This document shows positions 1 through 9,520 of a DNA stretch of 64,000 nucleotides, piece by piece. The stretch lies in the NCBI GenBank assembly GCA_030068145.1, contig JAPJBO010000489.1:1-64000 (forward strand), written 5' to 3'. Below the pieces are notes generated by a model. That model had not been told where the DNA came from. It did not search any database and saw only the letters and a program-made list of their open reading frames with translations. The position numbers and the translations under genes are program-made. Origin of the DNA: Diplonema papillatum. Taxonomy: Eukaryota > Euglenozoa > Diplonemea > Diplonemida > Diplonemidae. Each line of letters starts with the position of its first letter. Positions within the stretch are counted from its first letter, which is position 1.

Positions 1-235
1 TGTTACACATTAACGCAGGAGTCCTAAGGCAAGCTCAGCGGGAACAGAAATCTCGCGTAGAGCATAAGGGTAAAAGCTTGCTCGATACACGATCTTCAGT
101 ACCGATCCTCGGTGTGAAAGCATGGCCTAACGATCCTTTGGTCTCGCTTCATGTTCAAGGGATGAAGCCGGAGGTGACAGAAAAATTACCACAGGGATAA
201 CTGGCTTGTGGCAGCCAAGCGTTCATAGCGACGTT

Positions 236-267
<32 letters not shown>

Positions 268-315
268 ACCTAGACAAGCAGAATTGTCTAAGGGTTGGAT
301 TGTTCACCCACTAAC

Positions 316-359
<44 letters not shown>

Positions 360-715
360 TTACCCTACTGATGGAGAGAGAGCCCATCGGGCCAGCGCAT
401 TCCGACAGCAATACGGGGTAGTACGAGAGGAACTCCCGTTTCTAGTCCCTGGTATCTACGGTTGTTCGATCGGACAGTGCCGTGATGCTACCACTGGATG
501 GATTATGGCTGAACGCCTCTAAGCCAGAACCCAGTCTAGAGGAATGCGTGAGTTACTCAGGGCACATCGGATTTATCGGGCCACGAATAGCTTCGGCGAA
601 CGGCAACTTCCAAATTCACATCCAGATCCCGTGTCTCCAACCGGGTCTATACGAGTCCGAATGGACCGGCGGGCGTAACGCACTGAGGAGCCTTGTTGTT
701 CCGAGGGTTTGAGCC
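1..715 (+). rRNA. 28S (LSU) rRNA, 3' part
   Basis: This is the 3' end of a cytoplasmic large-subunit rRNA; its 5' part lies outside the window. The peptidyl-transferase region is recognisable (CCACAGGGATAACTGGCTTG near 190, then GATCCTTCGATGTCGGCTC near 242), as is the sarcin-ricin loop AGTACGAGAGGAAC at 420-433. The terminal block GATTATGGCTGAACGCCTCTAAG (near 502) has the usual eukaryotic form. It is continuous here, with no break of the kind that separates trypanosomatid LSU fragments. The 3' end is set by analogy to other eukaryotic LSU genes, near the GAGGGTTTGAGCC stretch, and could be off by tens of bases. Confidence 0.95.
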
Positions 716-2183
716 TTATGGCCGGTTCCTACGGTTATCTCCTGGTTCGGCTCCACTCGAAAGAGTGGGGTTGGATCAGGAGAAACCCGGATGTGAATTT
801 GGAAAAAAGTGATGAATCCACCCAGAGTCTCTCGATGTTGGTCAATTTGAATGGAATGGAATGAATGGTTGAATCATCATATTTAAGGCAAATCGAAAGA
901 CGGATCTCAAGCGGAATCTCTCTTGATCTCCGGCCGCACCTTACCAAACCTGCCTCTTTTTTTCTCTCCACGTCGTATGATTCCCTGAGATGTTCGCTTC
1001 GGCTTGAGCACTCGGGATGATGACACAGGAGAGGGATAGGGGGTCCGGGGAGGTAGGGTCCCGCCCGAGAATCAGGGGAGACAAGCTTTGAGATTTCGTC
1101 GCGAGGTGACCCCTCGCCCGCTAAAATGCCCTCTTTCAGGCCCCCACCCCCTCGCCATTTTTTTTCGCGTCAAAGTTCCTGTTCTGGCCCTCGGCTCCCT
1201 TTGTAAAAAGGTTGAGCTCTGGGCCGGTGCGGGAGCTTCCCGGCGCGGAGAAGATTGGAGATGGAGGTGTTGTGCTCAGGAGCAAGGGTATGAGGTGGGC
1301 GCGTTGTTGCCAGGTGACTCTCGTGCGCTGCTCTCTCTCCTCTCTCTCTTCTCCCTCTCTCCTCTCTCCTCTCTCTCCTACAGGCAACTGTAGGGAGGGG
1401 GGGAGGGAAGGGGGGGGGGAGGGGGGGGGGAGGGACGCGTGCGCGTCGCCGACCCCCCCAGTTCGGGAAAAGGGGTCATGCCCAATATAGGAAAGGGGGT
1501 CCTCCCCTCCTGGAAGCTCTTGAGCTCCAGGAGGACGGAAGGATCACTACCTCTCCTGTTGGTAATATGATGGTCAACCACGCATGAAATGAAAATCAAA
1601 GACTGGCAAATGAAAGAGACTGGTATTCATAAGGCAAGAACGCTAATCACTAGAGTGAGTCAATCACATTCTGAATCGGAGCAGCACTCCGCTCTAGTGA
1701 CATAGCTAACTAATCTGGCATGACCTCGCCTCGATAATCTCAAATGGCGGTGTTAACATTCCACGGAAAGAATCGTTCGCGATTCAAGAAGAGGGATGCC
1801 GATTAGAATGAGTATGAATGACATACCACGTGCTCGAAAGACATGGAGGGAATGCAAAATGAATCGGTCATGTGCCAATGAAAATGCAAAAGTCAAGACC
1901 GTTCCTCTCCCATGAACTCGTTCCAGATCCGAGTTAGCATACTCGTATGCGCTCGATCAAATGGTCAAGGTAATCGGGAAGACACGATGGTGAAATACAA
2001 AAAAGGCAATCGAGGAAAGCTATCGGTCGTAGAGATACGATCGAGGACTGCCCCTTTTGAAAGCTGAAGAATGAATAGAATGATCATGCATCAATCTAGG
2101 CTTGACACGATACAATCTCTGGTATCGGGGAATCTTTGATTCGTCAGATTTTCCTCGGTCCAGTCTGGTTTGAGTGACAAGAA
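716..2183 (+). other. rDNA intergenic spacer and 5' external transcribed spacer
   Basis: Spacer between the 28S 3' end and the 18S 5' end of the next repeat. It contains a CT-rich tract (1327-1380) followed at once by a G-rich tract (1393-1436), and a strong imperfect hairpin at about 1507-1535 formed by CCTCCTGGAAGCTC and GAGCTCCAGGAGG. The Pol I promoter and terminator must lie here, but I cannot point to them. The open frames in this stretch are low-complexity and I do not regard them as genes. Confidence 0.8.
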
Positions 2184-3500
2184 ACCTGGTTGATCCTGCC
2201 AGTAGTCATATGCTTGTTTCAAGGATTAAGCCATGCAAGTCTCAGAGTAAATGGATTAACAGTGGGTCTGCAGACGGCTCATTAAATCGGTGGCAATCTA
2301 CGCGGGGAAGGTGCCTTTTGGGCCCAGTTGGATAACAACGGTAACTCCATTGCTAATACATGTCCGAAGAATCCAACTCGATTCAACCCCGTGGCCTTAA
2401 AACCGCGAGGTCGAGGTGGATACAATTGACCGAGATAAGAACCAACGCTAGCAATAGCAGCAGCGGTGTGTGGATGAAACAGGTCAATCGAGTGATAGCA
2501 CACGACTTCAAGTCGGTGCAAGCCCGCAAGAGCTTCTGCCCTATCAGCTTTTGACGGTAGTGTAGTGGACTACCGTGGCTGTAACGGGTAACGGGGAATT
2601 AGGGTTCGATTCCGGAGAGGGAGCCTGAGAAACGGCTACCACATCTAAGGATGGCAGCAGGTACGCAAATTGCCCAATAGCAACACTGCTGAGGCAGCGA
2701 AGAGAAATAGCCTCGACACGTACTTAGTACGTTAGAAGCAATGGATGATATCTAAACCTGTCAATGAACACAATTGGTGGACAAGTCTGGTGCCAGCACC
2801 CGCGGTAATTCCAGCACCAATAGCGTATATTAATGCTGCTGCTGTTAAAAAGCTCGTAGTTGGATCCAGAGCTCAGGTTGCAAGGTGGCCCAGTTTGCTG
2901 GGCATCAGCGTACTGCTGGTATTCAGAAGGCTGGGATCAACCCCTCGCATCAAGACCTGTGCTCTATGAACGGTGGTAATGGTGCCTTGCAAGTAATCTC
3001 TTCATCGGGATGAAAGCGCTTACGCGTACACCATACGCATACGGGTCGACCACCGATGTTACTGTGAACAAACCAGCGTGCCCAAAGCAGGCGTTCGCCG
3101 TGAATGATAAAGCATGGAATAACAAGGGATCGATTCTCTCGACTCTTTTTGTTGGTCTCTTAACCCGAGAAGGAATAATCAAAACGAAGTTCTTAGCGGT
3201 TCTCTTTTGAGTTTCGTCTAAGGCCTCGTTGCGCGGGATCAATAGGGACTGCCGGGGTCGTACGTACTCCTACGTCAGAGGTGAAATTCTTAGATCGTAG
3301 GAAGACGAACTTCTGCGAAAGCATTCGACAAGAATGTCTTCATTAATCAAGAACGAGAGCGTGGGGATCCAAGATGATCAGATACCGTCGTAGTCCACTG
3401 CTGTAAACGATGCCGTCTCAGGATCGAGGGAAGTCATTTTGGCTCCCACGGCACTCCCCGAACGAGAAATCAAAGATTATGGGTTCAGGGGGGAGTACAT

Positions 3501-3533
<33 letters not shown>

Positions 3534-3805
3534 TGACACCACCAGGCGTGGAGTATGCGGCTTAATTTGACTCAACACGGGGAATTTTACTAGGTCAGGA
3601 CGATCTCAAGGATTGACAGATTGAGAGCTCTTTCTCGATGAATTGTGTGGTGGTGCATGGCCGCTCCTGGTTGGTGGAGTGATTTGTCAGGTTGATTCCG
3701 TTAACGAACGAGATCTCGACCCTTAAATAGGTGGGCGTGTCGTTGTAGGGGGTGTCTTTTGGCATCGGCGGCTTGCTGCTTACCCGAGACGCGCACTACT
3801 TCTTA

Positions 3806-4842
3806 CTGGGGGGGGCTAATTACTATTGAACCGTATATTACAATTGAACTGTATATTACAATTGAACTTTTTTTTTGGGAAATCGGCGCACTCCAACCGT
3901 ATATTACAATTGAACTGTTTGTGTGGTCACTGTTACACTACGATTGTGCACAAGGCCTGGCATTTCTGCTGGCTTTTTTTCTGTTTTGACTCATGAATCA
4001 TCAATGGCATGATAGACCACTGCAGTGAAAAGAATTATTTGAGGAACAATACGAAATTTGTAACAAGCATGGGGCTGCCAAAAGTTTTGGGCATGATCGT
4101 TTCGCTGTTTCCGTTGCTGTTGGCGTGGCCCGCACGCGCAAATTATGCCGCTATGTCGGCCGACGGTTGGGACGAGAATGCCTGGTTATCCACCAGGTTC
4201 GTCAACGGAACACCGGACCAGACAAGCGGACAGGAGGGCGCAGGCGACGACCGGCACGACAGGTCAACCAACGACGACAACTGGAAGCCAAGGCCGGACA
4301 GCTATGATCCAGCGTCTCGGTGGCCGGTCCGTCTGCATCCGACGCTCTCTGTGAAAAAGAAGGGCAGAAGGACTCTCAGTCGGTGGGTCCCCTGGGTGCT
4401 GATAGTTGTGGCACTCGTGTCAGTCGTGAAGCAGCTGTTCGTCCCCACTGGCCACGAAAGGTTGACGCCGCGCGAACAGAGAGGTGGTGGTGTGGGCACT
4501 GCAGAGTTCTTGACGTCATCGGAAGTTGGCAAACTGTTGACAACTCATCCCTTTTTCCGTTTGCGTCCGCCGACAGCCCTAAGTTGAGAGCGACCGACGA
4601 CATTTACACGAAAGACGTGCCCAGTGGTCGGAGGAGACATCGCGATGTAATCCGGAGGCCGCGGGTTCCTTACCTGGCACCAGGCCGGACCAAGACAACC
4701 AAGTTACCAGCCAATTTCTACCAGGCAAACTGCACTTCAATTGTAATATACTAGTGTTTTTGGGGGGGGTCTGAGACCCCCCAATTCCACGCCGTGTATC
4801 GTTATATTACAATTGAACTCAATTGTAATTGGCCCCCCCCTG
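3806..4842. mobile_element. TIR element inserted in 18S, TA target duplication
   Basis: The two ends are imperfect inverted repeats: left CTGGGGGGGGCTAATTAC, right (complement) CAGGGGGGGGCCAATTAC. The element is flanked by TA at 3804-3805 and 4843-4844, which restores an 18S block CTTCTTAAGGGGACTG when excised in silico. Just inside the ends are several copies of a TATTACAATTGAACT motif (3836-3867, 3900-3918, 4803-4818). No transposase is recognisable; the only sizeable frame encodes a small membrane-protein-like product. A TA duplication is typical of Tc1/mariner or PIF/Harbinger elements, but the family is unassigned and this is probably non-autonomous. Confidence 0.8.
4069..4587 (+). CDS. 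hypothetical protein with signal-like and TM segments, inside the 18S insertion
   Basis: An open frame of 172 codons if it starts at the ATG at 4069 (the frame is open back to 4009). The N-terminus, MGLPKVLGMIVSLFPLLLAW, looks like a signal peptide or anchor. An acidic, Asp/Asn-rich segment follows with one N-x-T site, then a basic stretch and a second hydrophobic segment (WVLIVVALVSVV) around residues 112-123. That would predict a small membrane protein. I recognise no family, and the frame lies in a probably non-autonomous transposon, so it may be chance. It is listed because it fills half the element and has coherent topology. Confidence 0.3.
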   Translation: MGLPKVLGMIVSLFPLLLAWPARANYAAMSADGWDENAWLSTRFVNGTPDQTSGQEGAGDDRHDRSTNDDNWKPRPDSYDPASRWPVRLHPTLSVKKKGRRTLSRWVPWVLIVVALVSVVKQLFVPTGHERLTPREQRGGGVGTAEFLTSSEVGKLLTTHPFFRLRPPTALS

Positions 4843-5274
4843 TAAGGGGACTGCGCGCGACTTATAGCGCGCGGAAGAGCGAGCCAATAGCAGGTCTGTG
4901 ATGCTCCTAAATGTCCTAGGCTGCACGCGCACTACACTGACGCATTAAACGAGTTTGAGAGCCTTCCGGCTACCTATCTTGAAGAGGATGGGAAATCTTT
5001 TGAACTTGCGTCGTGATGAGGATCGATGATTGCAATTATTCTCCTTGAATGAGGAATGCCTAGTAGGCGCAAGTCATCAGCTTGCACTGATTACGTCCCT
5101 GCCATTTGTACACACCGCCCGTCGTTGCTACCGATTGGCTGTGGGATAGAGCTTGGGAGAGGGAAGCTCGTTCTTGGCAACAAGTTCAGCGCCCGAATCC
5201 AAGCAATGTTTCTCAGCTAGAGGAAGCAAAAGTCGTAACAAGGTTGCTGTAGGTGAACCTGCAGCAGGATCATT

Positions 5275-5435
5275 ACCAAAGATTTCAATTCTGAATGGAA
5301 TGAGGAAACGACTTTCAAACAGATTGGAAACCGAGGATTCAAACATGGTCATGAAGGAAATCGAAAATCCCGAGCAATCGGAAAGGCAAAACAACTGTTC
5401 CCCTCGGCTCAACTGCGGTTGATCGAGGGTGACAT
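5275..5435 (+). other. ITS1
   Basis: Internal transcribed spacer between the 18S 3' end (GGATCATTA) and 5.8S. It is short (about 160 bp) and A-rich. No open frame is credible here. Confidence 0.85.
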
Positions 5436-5594
5436 CAATTGCACTTATCGGTGGATGTCTTGGCTCTGGGAACGATGAAGACCGCGGCCAGACGCGATAG
5501 TCAATGGGAATTGCAGAAGCATGAGACTCATCAGGTCGTCGAACGCATTAGCGGGCTGGGTTCGCCCATGCCCATCAGCAGTTGAGTGTCGCTT
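5436..5594 (+). rRNA. 5.8S rRNA
   Basis: The block TCGGTGGATGTCTTGGCTC near 5449 matches the universal 5.8S start region. It is followed by CGATGAAGACCGCGGC and GAATTGCAGAAGCATGAGACTCATC, and by the GTCGAACGCATTAGCGGGCTGGGTT block that pairs with LSU. The length of about 159 nt is normal. The exact 5' and 3' ends are estimates. Confidence 0.92.
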
Positions 5595-5933
5595 GAAAAT
5601 CTAATCTCTCAGACTGCGTTCGACTCTTGATTCGATGGTGATTGGCTTGCTGATTATTGTTGATCGAGTTGAATCGGTTTGAATCGAGAATGTGGCGGTG
5701 CAAAGATCATTCAACCCGATCGATGCTCTGTTTGAAATCCTGGGTCCGAGAACGAGCATCGCATATCTTCTGGAGTTGAATCGCAAGGTTTGATGAAATT
5801 GGATGGTGTTCGATCAATGGATCTTCAATGAGAGCGACTGACGATTTCCAAAAATCGTCTAGTCTCGTGAGGTTCACACTTCAAAGGCATGGATTGATTT
5901 TTGGAAAAACAGGTCGTTCGAATGAAACTCTCA
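5595..5933 (+). other. ITS2
   Basis: Spacer between 5.8S and 28S, about 340 bp. Part of it (5744-5850) is the source of a diverged duplicate at 15220-15325, elsewhere in the window. Confidence 0.85.
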
Positions 5934-6651
5934 CCGACCTCAGCTGTTGAAGATCTACGCGCTAAACTTAAGCATATCACTCAGCGCAGGAAAAGAAAGC
6001 AACAGCGATGCTCCTAGTAACGGCGAGTGAACAGGGCAGAGCCCAAGCCTGAACCGGTGTTCTACGGATATCCGGAATGTGGCGCAAGCTGCTTGGGGAC
6101 ACAACTGGCGTCGAGGTAAGTCTCCTGGAATGGGGTATCCACAGAGGGTGAGAGTCCCGTATTTCCTCGACGAGCCATGTTGGTTAACTCCTTGCTAGCA
6201 CGAGTCGCTCAGTTTGGGAATGCTGAGCTAATCGGCAGGTATCCCTCTGCTAAGGCTAAATATCTCCCGGAGGCCGATAGCGAACAAGTACAGTGATGGA
6301 AAGATGCAAAGAACTTTGAAAAGAGGGTTAAAAGTCCCTGAAACCGATGAGTGGTAAGAGTTGGAGATGCGTTCAAATCTTAATCATTGCTCCTTCACTG
6401 GGGTTTATGGTTGAGACGTCTGGACCTATTCGGATCGTCCAAGCTTCTGTTGCGAGACGGCTTGCCGGCTGCCTCAGTTTTGCTCGGATCGACCAGGATA
6501 GGAATGAGTTGAGGAGGTGACCCGCGGCATCGTCAGCGAAGGGTAAGTGTCGGCGTCTTCGGACAACGTCCTTGCTCCCGCTGGCCTGACGTGGTTAAAC
6601 GCTCGCAGGCTCATGTCAGACACAGCGATCTTCTACTACCCGTCTTGAAAC
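5934..6651 (+). rRNA. 28S (LSU) rRNA, 5' part, cut off by a retroelement
   Basis: It begins around CCGACCTCAG, with the universal CTAAACTTAAGCATATCA block at 5963 and AGTAACGGCGAGTGAACAGGG at 6016. The AACTTTGAAAAGAGGGTTAAAAGT block (near 6311) precedes the D2 expansion. The sequence is normal LSU as far as CCCGTCTTGAAAC at 6639-6651. There it should continue ACGGACC, but instead it passes straight into the antisense of a reverse-transcriptase gene. The rest of 28S is not in the window, so this copy is a broken gene, an unfinished nested insertion, or an assembly junction. Confidence 0.93.
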
Positions 6652-7419
6652 CGCCGCCGTCACCTCCGATCGCGACCCGGCGTAGCGGATGTTGTCGATC
6701 CAGATGTCGACAACCACCGCCCGCTCCGCGAACTCCGGACGAACAAACGATGGGTGGCCTGCAGCTGTGGCTGCGAGCGTGTGCATCAGCTCGGGTGCAC
6801 ACGTATGGCCCATCGGCAACCGTGTCAGCTCCCACCAGTCGCCACCGTCGTCCACAAAACGAAACAAGTGCCGAGACTCCTTTGGAATCTCTACCGCGTA
6901 AAAACCCGTGCGAAAGTCACGGGTTGACGCGCACTCCTCACGCACCACTCCGAGATACTTCGAGATGTGCTGCAGCGGGACATCCGCCTGATATCCCGCC
7001 TCCTCCGCCAATCGGTTCCCCTCCTTCGTCCACAGGATAAACCGCTGGCGAAAACCGCCGTCCTTCTCCTCCAAGACCGTGAAAGGAACGCAATGCAGAG
7101 GTCCTGGCCCTGCCGCCGCGACTGCGATTCCGTGCTCAAGGAGCGACCGGGCGTGTTTCCGCTCAAAACCTGAAGCCTTCACTGCGGCCGACTCCGCGGC
7201 CCCGACGGACGGTGAGAAAGCCATCTGCCACGTCTCGTCAAATCGCCGACGCACCGCCAAGGACATGCGCGCCCGAAGCCTCGCCACATCCATCGGCGAC
7301 ACCGACGAGACGTGCAACGGCGACGCACGCTCCTCGTCCGTCCGAGGCAGACGCGTCGACTTCCCCCGACGAGTGATGCTGTGATTCGTCGAGCGGAGAA
7401 ACTCTGCAACGGGTGTCAT
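6652..7419 (-). CDS. VIPER-like reverse transcriptase, truncated
   Basis: Start ATG at 7419, overlapping the recombinase stop in a TAATG. About 256 codons remain before the frame runs into antisense 28S. RT palm motifs are visible in order: ISKYLGVVREE; motif A as STRDFRTGFYAVEIP; motif B as LPMGHTCAPELMHTL; motif C as IWIDNIRYAG, where Asn stands in place of the second Asp of the usual xxDD box. The decayed second copy has WVDNI, so this is a family trait rather than a lesion. In DIRS-type elements this enzyme copies element RNA and is followed by RNase H; here the gene stops a few residues after motif C. The larger open frame in this phase upstream of 7419 is only the shadow of the recombinase. 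Confidence 0.8.
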
Positions 7420-8504
7420 TACAGATGGCGCGTGACCTCCCCGGTCCGCAAAGCCCTCGCCAGGGCTACCAGATCTCCGCCGTACCGCAACGTCGTGTCG
7501 GAGAACTTGTCTGCGCCGCCGCCTTCTTTCTCCTCGTGCTTTGTGAGGCGGTCCACCAGCGCCGCCGGGACCACCGCTTCTCCGCTGGCCAGCTTCTGAA
7601 AGATGAACGTTGCCGCACCACGTTTTATCGAATGGGCGCTGAACGTGCTCATCGCTGGCGCTCTCTTCCAAGTTACGTCGAGAGCTTCGGTCGTCATCTC
7701 CGTAAGTTTCTCGAACGGGGAGCACTCCTGAAACAGCGTTGCGATCTCGGACGTCAAGTCTCCCTGCACTACTGCAAACCGGGACGGTCTGAACGGGTCC
7801 CTCTTCCGAGCCTTCGGGGTCCGGAACCAGTCTATGATGACCTCCTGTGGGGTCACCAGCAGGAACTGCGGGGAGGAGAGGGCGCACACCTCCCCCCAAC
7901 GGGACGCAGTCTTCCAAGCCACAAGCGCCGCCAGACAAACCGAGCTCTCCTGAGCTCGCGCCCACCGCAAAAGCAGCTCCCGAGGTATCGGCTCCGCCTG
8001 CGCACACGGGATTGCCGCACCAGCAGCCCGCAAAGCCGACGCCAGCGCCCGCAGCGGGTGGTTGTCCCTGCCCATGTGGCCAAACACCGCCGACAAAGCC
8101 TTGGCGTAGGACAGAAGGCCCTGAGGGCGCACCTGGGTGGCTAGAACAAAAAGGCTCGCCGAATCCGCATTGGTCGGCAAGCCACGGGCCACCGTCCATG
8201 CATCGAACCGGCGCCACAAATTCTGCCGATCCCGGAGGGTGGTCTCCGCCCACATCTTCGACACCAAGACCCGCAGAAGTTCTTCCGCATCCGCTACCGT
8301 CACCGATGCCTCCCCCGCCGTGGCCGTACGGGTCGTGCCTCCAACCCTCGACGCGACGAGACGGCGAACTGTGCGACCGAACACGGTCTCTCCCTCGTGT
8401 ACCGACGATCCGCGAGAGGCCCCAGAACGCGTTCCTGAGGCCGTCAACTGACTTTTCCACCCTCTTGACCTCGGTATGTACCGGCGAGGGTGGCTCTTTT
8501 GCAC
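7419..8504 (-). CDS. VIPER-like tyrosine recombinase
   Basis: A 361-residue protein that replaces the DDE integrase of LTR elements: DIRS-type retroelements integrate a circular DNA by tyrosine-recombinase strand exchange. All catalytic positions can be picked out: Arg202 in SRWGEV, His291 and Arg295 in HSIKRG, a possible second His at 323 (TKHEE), and the nucleophile Tyr341 in LRYGGD. Residues 70-190 form a helical SAM-like DNA-binding region (ELLRVLVSKMWAETTLRDRQ). The frame is intact, begins 33 bp after the gag-like frame ends, and overlaps the RT start by one base. Assignment to the phage-integrase fold is firm; the VIPER subgroup is inferred from gene order and RT type. Confidence 0.85.
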   Translation of the reverse strand: MQKSHPRRYIPRSRGWKSQLTASGTRSGASRGSSVHEGETVFGRTVRRLVASRVGGTTRTATAGEASVTVADAEELLRVLVSKMWAETTLRDRQNLWRRFDAWTVARGLPTNADSASLFVLATQVRPQGLLSYAKALSAVFGHMGRDNHPLRALASALRAAGAAIPCAQAEPIPRELLLRWARAQESSVCLAALVAWKTASRWGEVCALSSPQFLLVTPQEVIIDWFRTPKARKRDPFRPSRFAVVQGDLTSEIATLFQECSPFEKLTEMTTEALDVTWKRAPAMSTFSAHSIKRGAATFIFQKLASGEAVVPAALVDRLTKHEEKEGGGADKFSDTTLRYGGDLVALARALRTGEVTRHL

Positions 8505-8537
8505 TGGCGTTTCGAGAACGGGCTGTGGAGGAGCCAG

Positions 8538-9455
8538 TCAATATCCTCCGCCCCTTCCGTTTCCCTGCTTCGGCCGCGGTCTCCACGCCTGGCGCGGCTG
8601 CCTCTCCTTCTGCGTCAGCAGTTTGGCCGCTGCCTTCTCGAGCGGGTCGTCCGACTGGTGCTGCACCTCCCGTAGTAAGGCCTTCCGGGAGAGGCCTCTC
8701 TCAACGTACATGCGCTGCAAGCGCACGTTGAGGAGGAGCTCGTTCCCCAATCGAAGCAACTCGGCCGAGCGGTCCCAGTTGTCTGTCTGCGCGTTCGCGA
8801 GTACAAAACAACGCAGCATCGAAAATGCGCTCACCAACTGGTCCCCGCCGGGCATGTGCTGCCGCCCAGCTACATAGGCGGTCTCCAGGTCCCTCACCAG
8901 ACCCTCCGCGTCGTCCCTCATCGCGTCCCGCCACGCGAACACGTCCGTTGCCTCCGCGGCGAACTTCAACGCGGGGGGGGGAACCGCCACCTCGACAAGC
9001 TCCCTGCCGTCGACAGAAGACGGACCCGCTGGCCTCTCTCCACTGGCTACCAGCTCCGTCAGCTGCCTGACGGTCGCCGCCCACGAAGCGACCTCCTTCC
9101 GTAGATCCGCGACCGATCCGTCAGCTTCCTCCTCCGGCAACTGGGGCGGGTTCACTGCTCCGCCATCGGACTCCGTAGCTCCCACTGTCGGAATGGCGGG
9201 GGCGCCTTCCTTCCACAAACCCCGGGCCTTCATGACCCGACGAAACAGGCCCTTGTTGACGACCGCCGCCTCAGCCAGGACCATGGCCAACTTCCACGGC
9301 TCCCATGCCTTCACCTTCGCGCGCAATTCGTCACCCTCGCCAAGCTCGAGCATGTCGTACTTTTCTTCCCGTCCAACGACACCCCCCCAACCACCTGGTT
9401 CTTGGGTGGCTTGACGACTGCGAAGCAGCATTCCCGCAGTGAGGCTGTAATCCAT
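8538..9455 (-). CDS. gag-like protein of the VIPER-like element
   Basis: A 305-residue frame, first gene of the element. Its ATG (9455-9453) lies at the edge of the upstream direct repeat. A helical central part (residues 115-140, LRKEVASWAATVRQLTELVA) could be a coiled coil. The C-terminus is basic and Arg/Gly/Gln-rich (ending PKQGNGRGGGY), suitable for RNA binding. No CCHC zinc knuckle is seen. The role of structural nucleic-acid-binding protein is inferred from position only; I recognise no conserved domain. Confidence 0.6.
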   Translation of the reverse strand: MDYSLTAGMLLRSRQATQEPGGWGGVVGREEKYDMLELGEGDELRAKVKAWEPWKLAMVLAEAAVVNKGLFRRVMKARGLWKEGAPAIPTVGATESDGGAVNPPQLPEEEADGSVADLRKEVASWAATVRQLTELVASGERPAGPSSVDGRELVEVAVPPPALKFAAEATDVFAWRDAMRDDAEGLVRDLETAYVAGRQHMPGGDQLVSAFSMLRCFVLANAQTDNWDRSAELLRLGNELLLNVRLQRMYVERGLSRKALLREVQHQSDDPLEKAAAKLLTQKERQPRQAWRPRPKQGNGRGGGY

Positions 9456-9520
9456 GTACTTAGAAGTTGCCGGTGCTTAACGGCTTGGAGTGCATGCAGA
9501 TCCGTGTGGTCCGTGTACTT

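Larger units (their letters stand above)
2184..5274 (+). rRNA. 18S (SSU) rRNA, interrupted by a TIR element
   Basis: The gene begins ACCTGGTTGATCCTGCCAG and ends GTAGGTGAACCTGC...GGATCATTA. Universal blocks are present: GTGCCAGCACCCGCGGTAATTCC near 2790, GAGGTGAAATTCTTAGATCG near 3280, GGAATTGACGGAA near 3521, and GTACACACCGCCCGTCG near 5108. The conserved CTTCTTA block near 3800 is split by a 1,037-bp inverted-repeat element (3806-4842). The 18S sequence resumes with AAGGGGACTG, so this copy could not give a mature 18S unless the insert were removed. Without the insert and one TA duplicate the gene is about 2,052 nt, long for a eukaryote. The 5' end has the form TTTCAAGGATTAAGCC rather than TCTCAAAGATTAAGCC, reminiscent of Euglenozoa, but I could not align it properly. 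Confidence 0.95.
6652..9455 (-). mobile_element. VIPER-like tyrosine-recombinase retroelement, copy 1 (3'-truncated)
   Basis: Minus-strand element with the gene order gag-like, tyrosine recombinase, reverse transcriptase. This is the arrangement known for VIPER elements (DIRS/Ngaro order) in trypanosomatids. Its 3' side is cut at the 28S junction, so the end of the RT and all of RNase H are missing. Upstream of the gag start codon are direct repeats (9453-12030 with insertions, and 12170-12426) that may be the element's split terminal repeats. A second, decayed copy lies at 19275-21767 and supplies the missing RNase H region. Confidence 0.8.

Noticed and set aside
7420..8586. N-terminal 390 codons of a long minus-strand frame that continues into the VIPER-like RT
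   Set aside because: This part is the other-phase shadow of the tyrosine recombinase; the RT itself begins at the ATG at 7419.
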